64,000 bases of DNA from Epiperipatus broadwayi (GCA_028023455.1 JAQFVV010000013.1:10704579-10768578); one strand, 5' to 3'. Positions 25,535 through 37,600 are shown, counted from the stretch's first letter. The notes: generated from the sequence alone by a model not told the origin. Numbers and translations are program-made.

Positions 25535-26981
25535 TCAAGCTAATTCTCTTTATTCTCTTATCTAATTTTCATCTGACTTTTTAATTACACAAGAACCCCA
25601 AGGCTAGCTTGCTTTTCAATTAATAAACAATCATTTCCATTTACAGATTACAGGAATTAATTAATACCTGTTTTTATTTTAACTTACGTTATTTCTTTAT
25701 TAAAATATTTTTATATTTAAATCTTGTATTTTTTTATCAAAAAAGTATGTTCAAATACTTTTTTAATTTATAAAAAAAAAATATTTTTAAAGTTTTGCAT
25801 CTGTGCGAATATATATATATATACATTTAACAAACATTTTAATTTTAGCATTTAGTTTTTTTTTTTTTTTAATACATTTATTTTTATTTGCGAACTTAAA
25901 AGTTTTTATTTCAAATTAATGTAATGGCATATTTATATATCGTTACATATCAGTAAACTTTCTCAAAAAACAAAAATATTAAAAAAAAAAAAGAATTTAC
26001 TTAGTGTTAGTAATTACGTTACACAAATTGATTATATGAAATTTCAAAAAGACAAAACTTTTTTTTTAAAAGACAAAACAGTAATTACACCCAAATGTAA
26101 TGATAAAAAAAAATGTTGACTGTTGATTCCTTACTACCAACCAAATTTTTGACCCCTCCCTTCCAAATTTCTTTTCTTCTACTTTTAACTATTACTTACG
26201 CAAGTTGAACAATTAGATTTTAATTTAACAAGACTTTTTTTAAAAAAAAATTATGATTTATATTTATTATTATGTTTTAGTCCTTGCATTTATTTTTACA
26301 TATGTGCAATTTTTCTTACTGGCAGTACCTTTAAAACAAAATTCAAAGTATAATTTTACATTAATACAAAAAATATATTTATATTTCAGAAAAAATATTA
26401 TGGGCATGATTTATCTTTAAAATTCTCAGGGCACTCGGTGGTTTATTAAACATCGGCTCATGTTGGGTAGCCAGTTATAATGATCCAAAAAAAGTAGAGA
26501 TCGAATCTAACCGCAATCTGCACTACAAGGGCGTCATCTAGGCATTTGAGACTAAAAAAATTATAAAGTAGGCAGATACGCACTGTTAAGATTCCACTTT
26601 AGTTAAATATTTAGATTGTTAGCCCAACGTCACTAGCTCAGGGAGTAGCAGAGATAATAAAATATAACTTTATATCTTAAATATAAAAAAATAAAAGCCA
26701 CTGCCAGAAATTAACATATAAAAATATTTATTTACGCACATATAAATTTTGAGGAATAGATTTAACATTTAGATTTTTATATTAATTTTTAATTTTACAT
26801 TTAAATAGATTGCAATGAGTTTAATATTTTATTTAGAGGGTCGAGTATGAATAGACTACATAGATCAGCATTTGAAAAGAAAATATTCTATCCCTTATTT
26901 AACCTTAGGCGAAAAGTTTGCAGTCAAACAGGCGTCAATCCATCTGATACATTTATGTATTCAATGTAGCATGTATATATA

Positions 26982-27016
26982 CTATACTGTCAGGAATGGA
27001 CATCTGAACAGTATAG
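26982..27016. other. conserved hairpin, unit 2
   Basis: The same 9-bp stem and 17-nt loop as unit 1. Downstream, GGACCATGGTCC at 27104-27115 is a perfect 12-bp palindrome followed by TTTTT, the equivalent of the imperfect unit 1 version. Confidence 0.7.
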
Positions 27017-27824
27017 TTAGAGAAGACATTGACTCTTGACCAATACAGGAATGTTACATCTGTATGGCAAGAAGAACAATAAAATAAAAACTCCATAGGA
27101 AAGGGACCATGGTCCTTTTTGCCGACTTACAATCCCATCCATAGGCAAAGGGTTGGGGCGGTGTATACAGCAATTCTGCATGTAGTGAAACTCATACTAC
27201 ATCTACTAATTACACAAATATATCCAATCCATTGACCTAATTCAACTACAAAAGGAATAATCTAAGATAACCTTCCCTTACTATAACTTTACACAACTAT
27301 ATAGCCATTCACGCCCGACTTAAATTTAACATTTAGATACGTTCGCACAGATGATTTTTATAAAATTTGTTTTATAATGTTGAGTATAGATTGGCTGCAT
27401 AGATTCCACGGTTAAAAACATTTCAAAATAAACATAACTGATCAAAATACAAAGTCATCGATAACATCAATTGCAGACGGACTACAAAAAACCCAATAGC
27501 ATTCATCATAAGATGTCGCAGGGACATCGATGACCTATATATTCTAATAGAATATGAAAACCCCAACATAATTAATCGCTAAAGAATCCATGCAACGTCT
27601 ATACCCAACTTAAATTTCATCATTTAAAATTTAAACAATAATTATTAATACAAATAAACATAATAAAATGGAAATGATTTTTTTTAGCAAACAAATATGT
27701 AAAAATTAAACATTTATAATTAATTTGAAACATACAACAGAGAAAAGTTCTTTTTTAAAAAATTTAGATTAACCGATCAAATCTTTAAAGTTCTTAATTA
27801 CTTCAGATTTTAAAATCGTTCCAT

Positions 27825-27929
27825 TCAATTGCTTACGGTAGAAGAGTCCAGGTTCCTGTTGGCAATTCCCACGAAGACTTTCATGGAAAACCGGTCTGAT
27901 ATTCTGGAGGTAGCATTAGCTGATTCCAT
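27825..27929 (-). CDS. 34-codon ORF downstream of promoter, unit 2
   Basis: Same length and start as the unit 1 ORF, with R replacing Q at about residue 13. A splice-donor-like GTAAGC lies at 27836-27831 within the last codons. If used, the transcript would be spliced into a downstream exon that I could not identify. Start chosen because it is the first ATG with more than a few codons after the promoter. Confidence 0.35.
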   Translation of the reverse strand: MESANATSRISDRFSMKVFVGIANRNLDSSTVSN

Positions 27930-28016
27930 TCTGGTATCACAGTCTTTTCATTTTTAAAATAAGTGAGAGAGAACAAGTGCATCTTATTGTTCGTCTCACC
28001 AAAACAAGCTGGAAAC

Positions 28017-28129
28017 TGTCAGGAAAACTGTATTTCTCTTTTTATAGTATCCACACAGATTCAATGAACAAAACATCCCTAATCCATCATTTTCATTAGG
28101 GTCGGGCTAAGGCTTGGTGCTTCCATTGG
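28017..28129 (-). promoter_or_regulatory. CCAAT-TATA-initiator Pol II promoter, unit 2
   Basis: CCAAT at 28125-28129, TATAAAAAG at 28046-28038 and initiator A at 28017 on the minus strand, all conserved from unit 1 with identical spacing. Confidence 0.6.
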
Positions 28130-29060
28130 TCAAGCTAATTCTCTTTATTCTCTTATCTAATTTTCATCTGACTTTTTAATTACACAAGAGCCCCAAGGCT
28201 AGCTAACTTTTCAATTAATAAACAATCATTTCCATTTAAGATTACAGGAATTAATTAATACCTGTTTTTATTTTAACTTACGTTATTTCTTTATTAAAAT
28301 ATTTTTATTTTTAAATCTTGTATTTTTTTATCAAAAAGTACATTCAAATACTTTTTTAATTTATATAAAAAAAATTTTTTTAAAGTTTTGCATCTGTGCG
28401 AATATATATATACATTTAACAAACATTTTAATTTTAGCGTTTAGTTGTTTTTTTTTTTAATACATTTATTTTTATTTGCGAACTTAAAAGTTTTTATTTC
28501 AAATTAATGTAATGGCATATTTATATATCATTACATATCAGTAAACTTTCTCAAAAAACAAAAATATTAAAAAAAAAAAAGAATTTACTTAGTGTTAGTA
28601 ATTACGTTACACAAATTGATTATATGAAATTTCAAAAAGACAAAACTTTTTTTTAAAAGACAAAACAGTAATTACACCCAAATGTAATGATAAAAAAAAA
28701 TGTTGACTGTTGATTCCTTACTACCAACCAAATTTCTGCCCCCTCCCTTCCAAATTTCTTTTCTTCTACTTTTAACTATTACTTACGCAAGTTGAACAAT
28801 TAGATTTTAATTTAACAAGACTTTTTTAAAAAAAAATTATGATTTATATTTATTATTACGTTTTAGTCCTTGCATTTATTTTTACATATGCACATTTTTT
28901 CTTACTGTCAGTACCTTTAAAACAAAATTCAAAGTATAATTTTACATTAATACAAAAAATATATTTATATTTCAGAAAAAATATTATGGGCATAATTTAT
29001 CTTTAAAATTCTCAGGGCACTCGGTGGTTTATTAAAGATCGGCTCACATTGGGTAGCCAG

Positions 29061-31010
29061 TTATAATGATCCAAAAGAAGTGGAGATCGAATCTAACCGC
29101 AATCTGCACTCCAAGGGCGCCATCTAGGCATTTGAGCCTAAAAAATTATAAAGTAGGCAGATACGCACTGTTAAGATTCCACTTTATTTAAATATTTAGA
29201 TTGTTAGCCCAACGTCACTAGCTCAGGGAGTAGCAGAGATAATAAAATATAACTTTATATCTTAAATATAAAAAAATAAAAGCCACTGCCAGAAATTAAC
29301 ACATAAAAATATTTATTTACGCACATATAAATTTTGAATCATTTTAAATTTTGAGGAATAGATTTAACATTTAGATTTTTATATTAACTTTTAATTTTAC
29401 ATTTAAATAGATTGCAATGAGTTTAATATTTTATTTAGAGGGTCGAGTATGAATAGACTACATAGATCGGCATTTGAAAAGAAAATATTCTATCCCTTAT
29501 TTAACCTTAGGCCAAAAGTTCACAGTCAAACAGGCATCATTCCATCTGATACATTTATGTATTCAATGTAGCATGTATATATACTATACTGTCAGGAATG
29601 GACATCTGAACAGTATAGTTAGAGAAGACATTGACTCTTGACCAATACAGGAATGTTACATCTGTATGGCAAGAAGAACAATAAAATAAAAACTCCATAG
29701 GAAAGGGACCGCAGTCCTTTTTGCTGACTTCCAATCCTATCCATAGGCAAGGGTTGGTGCGGGGTATAAAGCGATTCTGCATGTAGTGAAACTCATACTA
29801 CATTTACTAATTACACAAATATATCCAACCATTGACCTAATTCAACTATGAAAGGAATAATCTAAGATTACCCTCCCTTACTATCACTTTACACAACTAT
29901 ATAGCCATTCACGCCTGACTTAAATTTAACATTTAGATACGTTCGCACTGATGAATTTTATAAAATTTGTTTTATAATGTTGAGTATAGATTGGTTACAT
30001 AGATTCCACAGTTAAAAACATTTCAAAATAAACATAACTGATCAAAATACAAAGTCATCGATAACATCAATTGCAGAGGGACTACAAGAAACCCAATAGC
30101 ATTCATCATAAGATGTCGCAGGGACATCGATGACCTATATATTCTAATCGAATATGAAAACCACAACATAATTAATCGCTAATGAATCCATGCAACGTCC
30201 ATACCCAACTTAAATTTCAAATCATTTAAAATTTAAACAATAATTATTAATACAAATAAACATAATAAAATGGAAATGATTTTTTTTTAGCAAACAAATA
30301 TATAAAAATTAAACATTTATAATTAATTTGAAACATACGTCAGAGAAAAGTTCTTTTTTAAAAAATTTAGATTAACCGATCAAATCTTTAAAGTTCTTAA
30401 TTACTTCAGATTTTAAAATCATTCCATTCAATTGCTTATGGTAGAAGAGTCCAGGTTCCTGTTGGCAATTCCCACACAGACTTTTCATTTTTAAAATAAG
30501 TGAGAGAGAAGAAGTGCATCTTATTGTTCATCTCACCAAAACAAGCTGGAAACTGTCAGGAAAACTGTATTTCTCTTTTTAGAGTATCCACACAGATTCA
30601 ACGAACAAAACATCACTAATCCATCATTTTCATTAGGGTCGGGCTAAGGCTTGGTGCTTCCATTGGTCAAGCTAATTCTCTTTATTCTCTTATCTAATTT
30701 TCATCTGACTTTTTAATTCCACAAGAGCCCCAAGACTAGCTTGCTTTTCAATTAATAAACAATCATTTCCATTTACAGATTACAGGAATTAATTAATACC
30801 TGTTTTTATTTTAACTTACGTTATTTCTCTATTAAAATATTTTTATATTTAAATCTTGTATTTTTTTATCAAAAAAGTATGTTCAAATACTTTTTTTATT
30901 TAAAAAAAAAATATATTTTTAAAGTTTAGCATTTAGTTTTTTTTTTTAAATACATTTATTTTTATTTAAAATTAATGTAACGGCATATTTATATATCATT
31001 AATATATATA
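29061..31010. repeat. unit 3, truncated and decayed
   Basis: The CCAAT motif survives (30662-30666), but the TATA box reads TCTAAAAAG on the minus strand. A deletion of roughly 75-80 bp near 30475 removes the start of the small ORF, and its end is also changed (ATAAGC in place of the donor-like GTAAGC). The left arm of the 12-bp inverted repeat has one change (29942-29953) and the right arm is deleted. Beyond about 31000 only a short stretch resembles the other units. Confidence 0.85.
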
Positions 31011-32919
31011 TAAAATTTCAAAGTATAACTTTTATAAAAAAAACAACAACTATAAATTGTATTATCATTTTAACATTTTATTTTAATAAAGAAATATCAT
31101 ATGCATTAGAAAGACAAATTTGCTTTACTTTAACTTTGAAATACTGATGAAATGTGACTGGAAATAGCATTACTAACATAAACAAATTACAAAGAACAAA
31201 CAAAACATATAAAGCAGCTTCTTCTTGACAAAGTTTTAGCCACAATTAACAATAAACATTTATTACAATTAAGTTTGAAGCAAAAATTTAAATGTATTCA
31301 TTTGTAATTAGCTCCATATAACAAAGCTTTTTTTTTTTGCTATTTTTTAATATATAATCTGAAAAAGCCCATGAACTAAGACTGTGTTATTATTTGCACT
31401 GAACTATCCTATATGTATGTAATTAAGAAACTATAAATATTTAGCCAAAAATATTTTGAGAAAAAAATTAACTTACATAAATAAAAAAAATTAAAAATGT
31501 TATTAATTAAAAGATAAATGCATATTTAGTTTTAATTCTTATAAGTATAGTATTACCATCAAACATCATATGACCACCCTTCTTTATGCTTATACAAGCT
31601 GTTTTTCACAGTGGCAAAACTCTCGATACAGTAGGCACAATCTAGAAACTAGTCTAGGGATATTGGATGAGTAGGCACTAGATAGAAATTTTATGCACAA
31701 ACCCCCTGCATCCATTGATTATTCAGGCTTGCACTGAATGGCACTACAGTATAGTTTTGTTTCTATGAAATATAGTATTTCTTCATTCATCTATAAAGCT
31801 TCAGCATATTGCAATCATATTTTTATTATATGATTAACATATAAACACTCATTTGATTTCACCAGATTATTTTAGAACTTTTAATATTCAGCTAATAATA
31901 GTTAGATATCCATTAAATTGTCAATAAACAATAAGCAGTTTAATTGGCTACAAATCTTTAAAAAATTTAAATTTGCATAAAAAGTTAAATGCTTTTTTAA
32001 AACAATGTCCAAATTTCATCTGGATTTGAAATTGAGCCAATGACATTGCAAGTGAAAGTATTTACTATATTGTGAGATTCTTCATCTAAAATGCATTTGA
32101 CATATGAAAAAAAATATGCAAATAACTAAATTTATATGGCATAGTATTTTAACTCAATAAGCTTTTCACACCAATATTACATTTAATTCAATATTACTTC
32201 TACAGTAAAAAAAATATTAAGGCTCACACTCAAAAAATATATAATAAGCTTTACCCTAAGATCCAAAACATTCGATTTAAAAAAAGATATGCTATTATAC
32301 TTAAAATAAATAAAGTTTTAGCTTAAAATGGGAAGCTTTCTGATATGTGTGCATGCTTGTTAAGATCTTCGCCTAAAGAGTTAATCTTTTGATTGTCCAA
32401 ACTATAATAATATTTTATCTTTAATATATTAAAAACTAATCAATAAAAAATATTTTTATGTAGGCAATGTAAGAAATAAAGTAATAAATAGCTTTATTAC
32501 TCAAGAGTTCATAAAAAGTTTGAGCATTGGCAATACCAGAAGTGATATCGATTTGAAAACTTTATGTTCCAGAATAAAAACATATAAATAAATCAATTTA
32601 AATGAAGGAATTTTTGGATTGTAAATAGTTATTATCTTAACATTCATCTTTGAAGCAGAAAAAAAGTGCAGGAAGGTGAAAACTAATAGGGATAACACAA
32701 CTAGAAAGTGCAAGTTGCTATCACTTGATTACAATTCATAGATTAAGAAACAATTTTAATTGATAACTTTAAAAAGAATAATAATCACATCAGTGTAGCA
32801 ATGCCATTCTTATTTAAATACGATTAATACAACTGTAATTTTTGAGGCCGTAGTAAAATTTAAGAAAAGGAATTATTTTTAATATTTACTACATTTTAAA
32901 TAAGTACATATATAAAGTG
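31011..32919. other. AT-rich sequence, nothing recognised
   Basis: No protein motif, RNA gene or transposon end found. A more balanced patch near 31570-31760 has no structure that I can identify. Confidence 0.45.
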
Positions 32920-32927
32920 CTCTAAGA

Positions 32928-33443
32928 CAGTGGTCTTCAACCTTTTCACACCTGCAGACCGGTAAAAATAAGGATACAGTTCTGCGGACCAGCAAAAATA
33001 AGGATAAGATTTCGCAGACCGGCAGAAGTCTATAGATAAATTTTCTTAAAGATAAGCATAATTGTTATAACTGATCAAAACAACAATGTTAAATATATAA
33101 GATAAAGTTATATATATATATATGGAGTTTATATAATAAAAAAAACTTTTTTTTAAAATTTTTTTAGAAAAGTAATAAAAAATTTAATTCTACCCCCCCC
33201 CCCCCATAAACATCTGTGATACCTAGAAAAACAAATTAATTTATGAATGATTGATTAGATTTTGTTTTCGTTCTGTTTTCTTTTTTTTTTTTAATTGGGT
33301 AAAAATGAGATGAAAAAATAAATAAAAATTGGCTATATTAATTAAAAGTTTAAACTCTTATTATTTATTATTACAAACTTTTTACTGCCCGTCTAACACG
33401 CGGACCTGCCGAAAAGTTCGCGGCCAAGGCTTGAAGAACACTG
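32928..33443. mobile_element. second hAT-type non-autonomous element
   Basis: 516 bp with short inverted ends: the left end CAGTGGTCTTCAACCTT matches the complement of the right end, CAGTGTTCTTCAAGCCTT, allowing one substitution and one gap. It is flanked by 8-bp direct repeats, CTCTAAGA (32920-32927) and CTCTAAGG (33444-33451). Inside the left end, a 30-bp unit containing GCAGACCGG is repeated at 32954, 32984 and 33014, the kind of subterminal repeat that hAT transposases bind. A C run lies near 33195. No transposase. Confidence 0.9.
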
Positions 33444-33451
33444 CTCTAAGG

Positions 33452-34574
33452 GACCTACATACTACCCTAGTTTGCTTTACAATAGCTGAATATGATCTAT
33501 ATGATGTTGAATGTATAAATTCCGACAATAACATTCAATAATATATTTATAATGGCTTTTTAATACAAAAAGCAGAATTATTTAAACCTCTCATTTATTC
33601 ACAGGAATCTTGCATAAATAAATATATAAATATTTAATAAACAAATATTTTTGATTGTAAATAAGAAATAATTTACTTAATAAATTATATACATTGAGCT
33701 GATTATTGCTATAATTAATACTTCCATTTTATTATTAAATAAAATAAACACTCTTTTAAATTTTTGTTTTATTACTCATGAAGACTATTTATATATGTCA
33801 AAACAAATTATCACACGACTATCCTAAGCTTATATTTACAATTTGCATTTACTGCAGTAGTTCACTTTACAACACACTATTGTATTTTAGTATTTAAAAT
33901 GAGAAGAAAAATAATAATCAGAAGATAAAGCCAAGGATAATATCAGAATAGTTTTTCCTGCTAAAGTAATCTTGAATTGTAACTTTTCATCTACCAGGTA
34001 CATTTACTTCCATTATACTATACAAGTTAATGTCTTAAAAACAAATACCTGAAGATTTTGAATTCCAACCAACCTACTTATTCAAATAATAACAGCCATG
34101 ATCCAAAATTAACCTGATATCTATTGCTTGACTGTGCTTATTTAAATGGCTCTAAGTAGAATGATATAAAATAGATTATTTCTGAAAAAGCTTATTATAT
34201 TTATATATTCTACATTAAATGTATTTTATAATTACAGATTTAAAAAATCACATGAAGTTCTACAAAGTCTTTTATATTGATCTATTATGCTTTGATACAG
34301 ATATTGTTAACTTCTGACATAAGCTTTTTTAAAAAAGCAGCTTAGAAAATTCAAACTTAATGCTATTCTAACCTAATCATGCCATATATTTAAATAGATC
34401 TTACAGTACTGTGCTTTAATGAATTTAACAAAAGACATACAAGGAATACCAACATTATAATTTTAATTCTTTATATTTGAAAGTTAAAATAAATAAATCT
34501 AATAAACTTTTTAACATATGCTTAAGATAGTTTATTTTGAAATGTATTGAATGTGTTCATTAATCATCATTAGA
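33452..34574. other. AT-rich sequence, nothing recognised
   Basis: No supported feature on either strand. Confidence 0.45.
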
Positions 34575-34644
34575 CGTTTAAAATGTAGATTCATCATCAA
34601 TCATTTTCAATCCATTTTGTTTAAAATGTAGATTCATCATCAAT

Positions 34645-34676
<32 letters not shown>

Positions 34677-35020
34677 TCATCATCAATCATTATCAATCCA
34701 CTGCAGGATGAATGTCTCTCAAAATTCAATCCATTTTGTCTGATCTTTATCTTCTCTTCTCCACATCACCCCTGCACATCCATCCATCTCACATGTGATG
34801 TATTTATGCCTCTTTTACATTCTCTTAGAATCCAGTGTAAGATTTCAATTGTCCATCTATTATCATCTCTTCTAGCAATATTTCCATCCCAACTCCATTT
34901 CAGTCTTTTAAGTTTTTTAATGAGGTCAGTAACACCTATTTATTCTCTTACCCATATATTGCATTTTCTATCACTTTTTGTTACTCCCAACATGCATCTC
35001 TTCATACTTCTTTGAGTGGT

Positions 35021-35233
35021 CTAAAGTTTCTGTATTGCTCTTCTATTAAGTGTCCAAGTCTCAGATCCATAAGTAAAAACTGGTAAAACATATTTATTAA
35101 AAATCTTCCTTTTCAAACACATAGGCATATCTCTTTTTAGTATCAAGTAATTTCTACCAAAAGCACTCCAAACAAGTTTAATTCTATGATTAATTTCATT
35201 CATTGTTTCCATCTGTATTAATAATCTGACCAA
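35021..35233 (-). pseudogene. RTE-A RT thumb/C-terminal fragment
   Basis: A 70-codon frame containing EINHRIKLVWSAFGRN and, near the end, VLPVFTYGSETWTLNRR: the conserved post-RT region of RTE proteins. Most downstream residues are lost to stops. Confidence 0.85.
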
Positions 35234-36228
35234 GGTATTTGTAGCTCTTAACTTCTTTTAACTCATCATAATCAATCTTTAGCTTCATAATTTGAGAAAA
35301 TCCATTAAACATTATTTTAGACTTTTTAACATTTATTTTTAGTCCTACTTTCCTACTTTCATCTGATATTTCCTACAATGTTTCCTGCAGCTCTAAAGCA
35401 TTATTTGAAAAAAACAACTATATCATCTGCAAAATCTAAATGACTTAAATAATCTCCATTTACTTTCACTCCTTTAGCTTCACATTTTAATCCACAAAAT
35501 ACTTCTTGCAGCACTGATGTAAAAAGTTGTGGAGATATGTAGTCACTCTGTCTTACACCCTTCTCAATGTTAAATTTCCTAGTAACATTATGTAATCTAA
35601 TTGTTGCTGCTGCATTTTTATAAATATTCTTTCAAATATGACAATATCCTGGATCTATGTTTTGATGATCCAATGCTTTAATCACAGAAAAAAATGTTTA
35701 TAGAATCAAATGCCTTTTCATAATCTACAAATCCAAAGCATATTTGTTCTTTCTATAACTTCTATCATTACCTAGATATGATCTACTGTACTAAAACCAC
35801 ATTTAAATCCAGCTTGTTCTTTTTATTGATAGAAATCCAATGTTCTCTGTAGACAAGTTGTAATTATCTTGGTAAAAATTTTGTATAAAATTGATAAAAA
35901 AACTGATAGGTCTGTAATTTCTAACATCTTTTTTATCACATTTTTAAAATATTAATATTAATACTGCATATTTCCAATCAACTGGTGCATCTTTATCATT
36001 TAGACATCTGGTATATAACTTTGCTAAAAAAATTCTATTTATTCACTTGTTTCTTTTAATGTATCAATTATAATTCCACCATTACCTGGAGCCTTTTCTT
36101 TCTTCATAAATTTAATTGCATGTGTCACTTCATTTAAAATTCTGGGCAATTCAGAAGATATAATAGATATAGAAGGTACTTGTTCTTTATTACTATATAA
36201 TTCTTGATAGAAATCTTCTACCCATTTT
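35234..36228 (-). pseudogene. RTE-A reverse transcriptase core
   Basis: Read in pieces across frames: an NYRPI-like region near 35920, an IKALDHQNIDP block, ATIRLHN, GVRQ with QSDYISPQLF in place of QGDPISPKLF, and FADD at 35422-35430. The catalytic aspartates are still visible, but several frame changes interrupt it. Confidence 0.8.
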
Positions 36229-36519
36229 TTATGAAGTCATCTTTCTTTTAGTAATAATTCCATATTTTTTTCTTATTGCAGATATAAATTTCCTACCAAT
36301 ATCAAAGTGGTGTTTTACACTTTTAAGACTTTTGTTTTCTTCTACAATTTTCTTTGCTAGTTCACAGTTATACTTTCTTATATCATTTTCAACTCTTTTC
36401 CACACAATTTTACAAAATTTGAGATATTGAATCCTTTTTAATGCATCATTTTTGTATATCTTCATATTCATTCTTTTCTTCATAAATTCTCTAGGATCAG
36501 TAGAAATTTTAGTAGTCAA
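36229..36519 (-). pseudogene. RTE-A linker between endonuclease and RT
   Basis: A 96-codon basic frame (rich in K, R and N) located between the endonuclease and RT, matching the poorly conserved connector of RTE ORF2. No catalytic motif. Confidence 0.6.
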
Positions 36520-36593
36520 TTACTGCTTTTTTCTACCAGCTATCTTTGTTGCAATTTTTAAAAGTGTATCAGTTATTTTCATATTAATTTCAT

Positions 36594-36872
36594 TCAATCT
36601 AAATCATCTTCAAAATCCACTAATACTTGAAACTGATTTGTAAGTTCTAATTTAAATTCATTAGAAGGTTTCTGAAGAGTAAGAATATCAACTGTAAATA
36701 TTGTTTTTCTTAGTAATTTTTGTCTCTCTAGTTTTGCATTAACATGTATCTTACATCTTACTAATTGATGATCACTTCCTGTGTTAAATTTATGAAGAAC
36801 ATTACAATCTTGAAATATGTATTTTCTGTTAGTCAAAATACAATGTCCATTTCCTTTTAACATTTTTCTCAA
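36594..36872 (-). pseudogene. RTE-A endonuclease, C-terminal part
   Basis: A 92-codon frame with RKYIFQDCNVLHKF followed by NTGSDHQLVRCKI. SDH is the last catalytic block of the LINE endonuclease fold. Confidence 0.85.
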
Positions 36873-36962
36873 AAAAAGAATTCATAATATATAGGTTTTC
36901 TTTTTTTGCAAACTTCACAAGTCTATGTCCTCTCTCATTTCTATTACCATAACCAAAATTAT

Positions 36963-37172
36963 CTACAGCACTTTCATTTGTTTACCAATTGTAGTATTAA
37001 AGTCTACCATAACAATTTTAAAATGTTGTTTACTCTGATCAAAAGCCTTTTGTATATCTATATAAAAATCTTCTATTACTTCATCACTCTGAGAACTTGT
37101 TGGGGCATAAACCTGAATTATCTGCATTTGGTATCTGCTATCAATATACAAATTAAAAATCATATGAAACAC
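36963..37172 (-). pseudogene. RTE-A endonuclease, middle part
   Basis: A 69-codon frame containing IIQVYAPTSSQSDEVIEDFY and then VMVDFNTTIGKQ. VDFN stands where active enzymes have GDFN. The frame runs at its N-terminus into the inserted segment at about 37170. Confidence 0.85.
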
Positions 37173-37326
37173 TTGATTGAGAAGCTATACAGATTCCAAA
37201 AACTACTATACGCTAAGCACTTTCGAGGCCATTTGCCTCATATTCATAGCGGTAATGCGAGGTGCAGAATGAGGAAATAAGGCAAGGAAACAAAGTGGTA
37301 TGCAAAGCATATGCAAATGAGCTAGA
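37170..37326. other. ~160-bp segment inserted into RTE-A
   Basis: Alignment to RTE copy B shows the endonuclease sequence interrupted here: both sides continue the copy B reading, but the segment between has no counterpart. CATATG occurs at 37161-37166 and 37308-37313, a possible short direct repeat. Identity unknown; it has weak internal inverted repeats (TTGCCT..., ...AGGCAA). Confidence 0.6.
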
Positions 37327-37439
37327 TTTCCACTCTGTCCAATACACTATTAATCTCCACAATGTTGTTCTTCCACTTTTTATTTACAATGAATCCTGCT
37401 CCACTTATATTTGCAATATTTGTGCCTTTATAATAGAGT

Positions 37440-37600
37440 ACATGTCCACTTTTTAAATTGTCTCTTTACCTTTTCTTTTAACTTCCCAAAGACCAATAAT
37501 TTCCCATTTATTATAAGACAGTTCTTCTAATTCTTGCAATTTTCCTTCACTTGAAAGTGATTTGCAGTTGTAAATACCTAAATAAAATGTCATCAAATAG
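37440..37600 (-). pseudogene. RTE-A endonuclease, N-terminal part
   Basis: Translates as YNCKSLSSEGKLQELEEL followed by WEIIGLWEVKRKGKE, equivalent to the YNVRTL and IIGLCETRRKG blocks that start RTE endonucleases. Confidence 0.8.

Larger units (their letters stand above)
24747..25809. other. inner block bounded by 12-bp inverted repeat, unit 1
   Basis: TTCGCACAGATG at 24747-24758 is the exact complement of CATCTGTGCGAA at 25798-25809. The 1063-bp interior holds the CCAAT/TATA promoter and the small ORF. This looks like a terminal-inverted-repeat transposon nested in the unit, but no clear target-site duplication is visible and the pairing could be fortuitous. Confidence 0.5.
27342..28402. 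other. inner block bounded by 12-bp inverted repeat, unit 2
   Basis: TTCGCACAGATG at 27342-27353 and its exact complement at 28391-28402, enclosing the promoter and small ORF as in unit 1. Confidence 0.5.
23860..31010. repeat. three head-to-tail copies of a ~2.6-kb unit
   Basis: Units begin with TTATAATGATCCAAAA at 23860, 26475 and 29061, giving periods of 2615 and 2586 bp. Unit 3 is truncated and loses similarity near 31000. The copies are very similar, with mostly single-base changes and small indels. Unit 1 differs most near its start (about 24005-24060) and has a 17-bp extra piece near 24364. The left edge is sharp against a TA repeat. No large ORF exists in any unit. It could be a young tandem duplication, a satellite, or an array produced by recombination between repeats of a non-autonomous LTR or DIRS-like element. 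I could not find a primer-binding site or integrase ends that would decide. Confidence 0.95.

Noticed and set aside
29555-29782. 75-codon minus-strand ORF in unit 3 of the array
   Set aside because: Units 1 and 2 have an extra T that breaks this frame, so the frame is not conserved. I read it as chance.
23860-31010. CRISPR array or rDNA-type gene cluster
   Set aside because: The period is 2.6 kb with no short repeat-spacer structure, and no rRNA-like conserved segment is seen. The context is an animal genome.
36906-37280. 124-codon plus-strand ORF
   Set aside because: It lies antisense to the RTE copy A endonuclease and crosses the inserted segment. The minus strand carries the recognisable endonuclease motifs.
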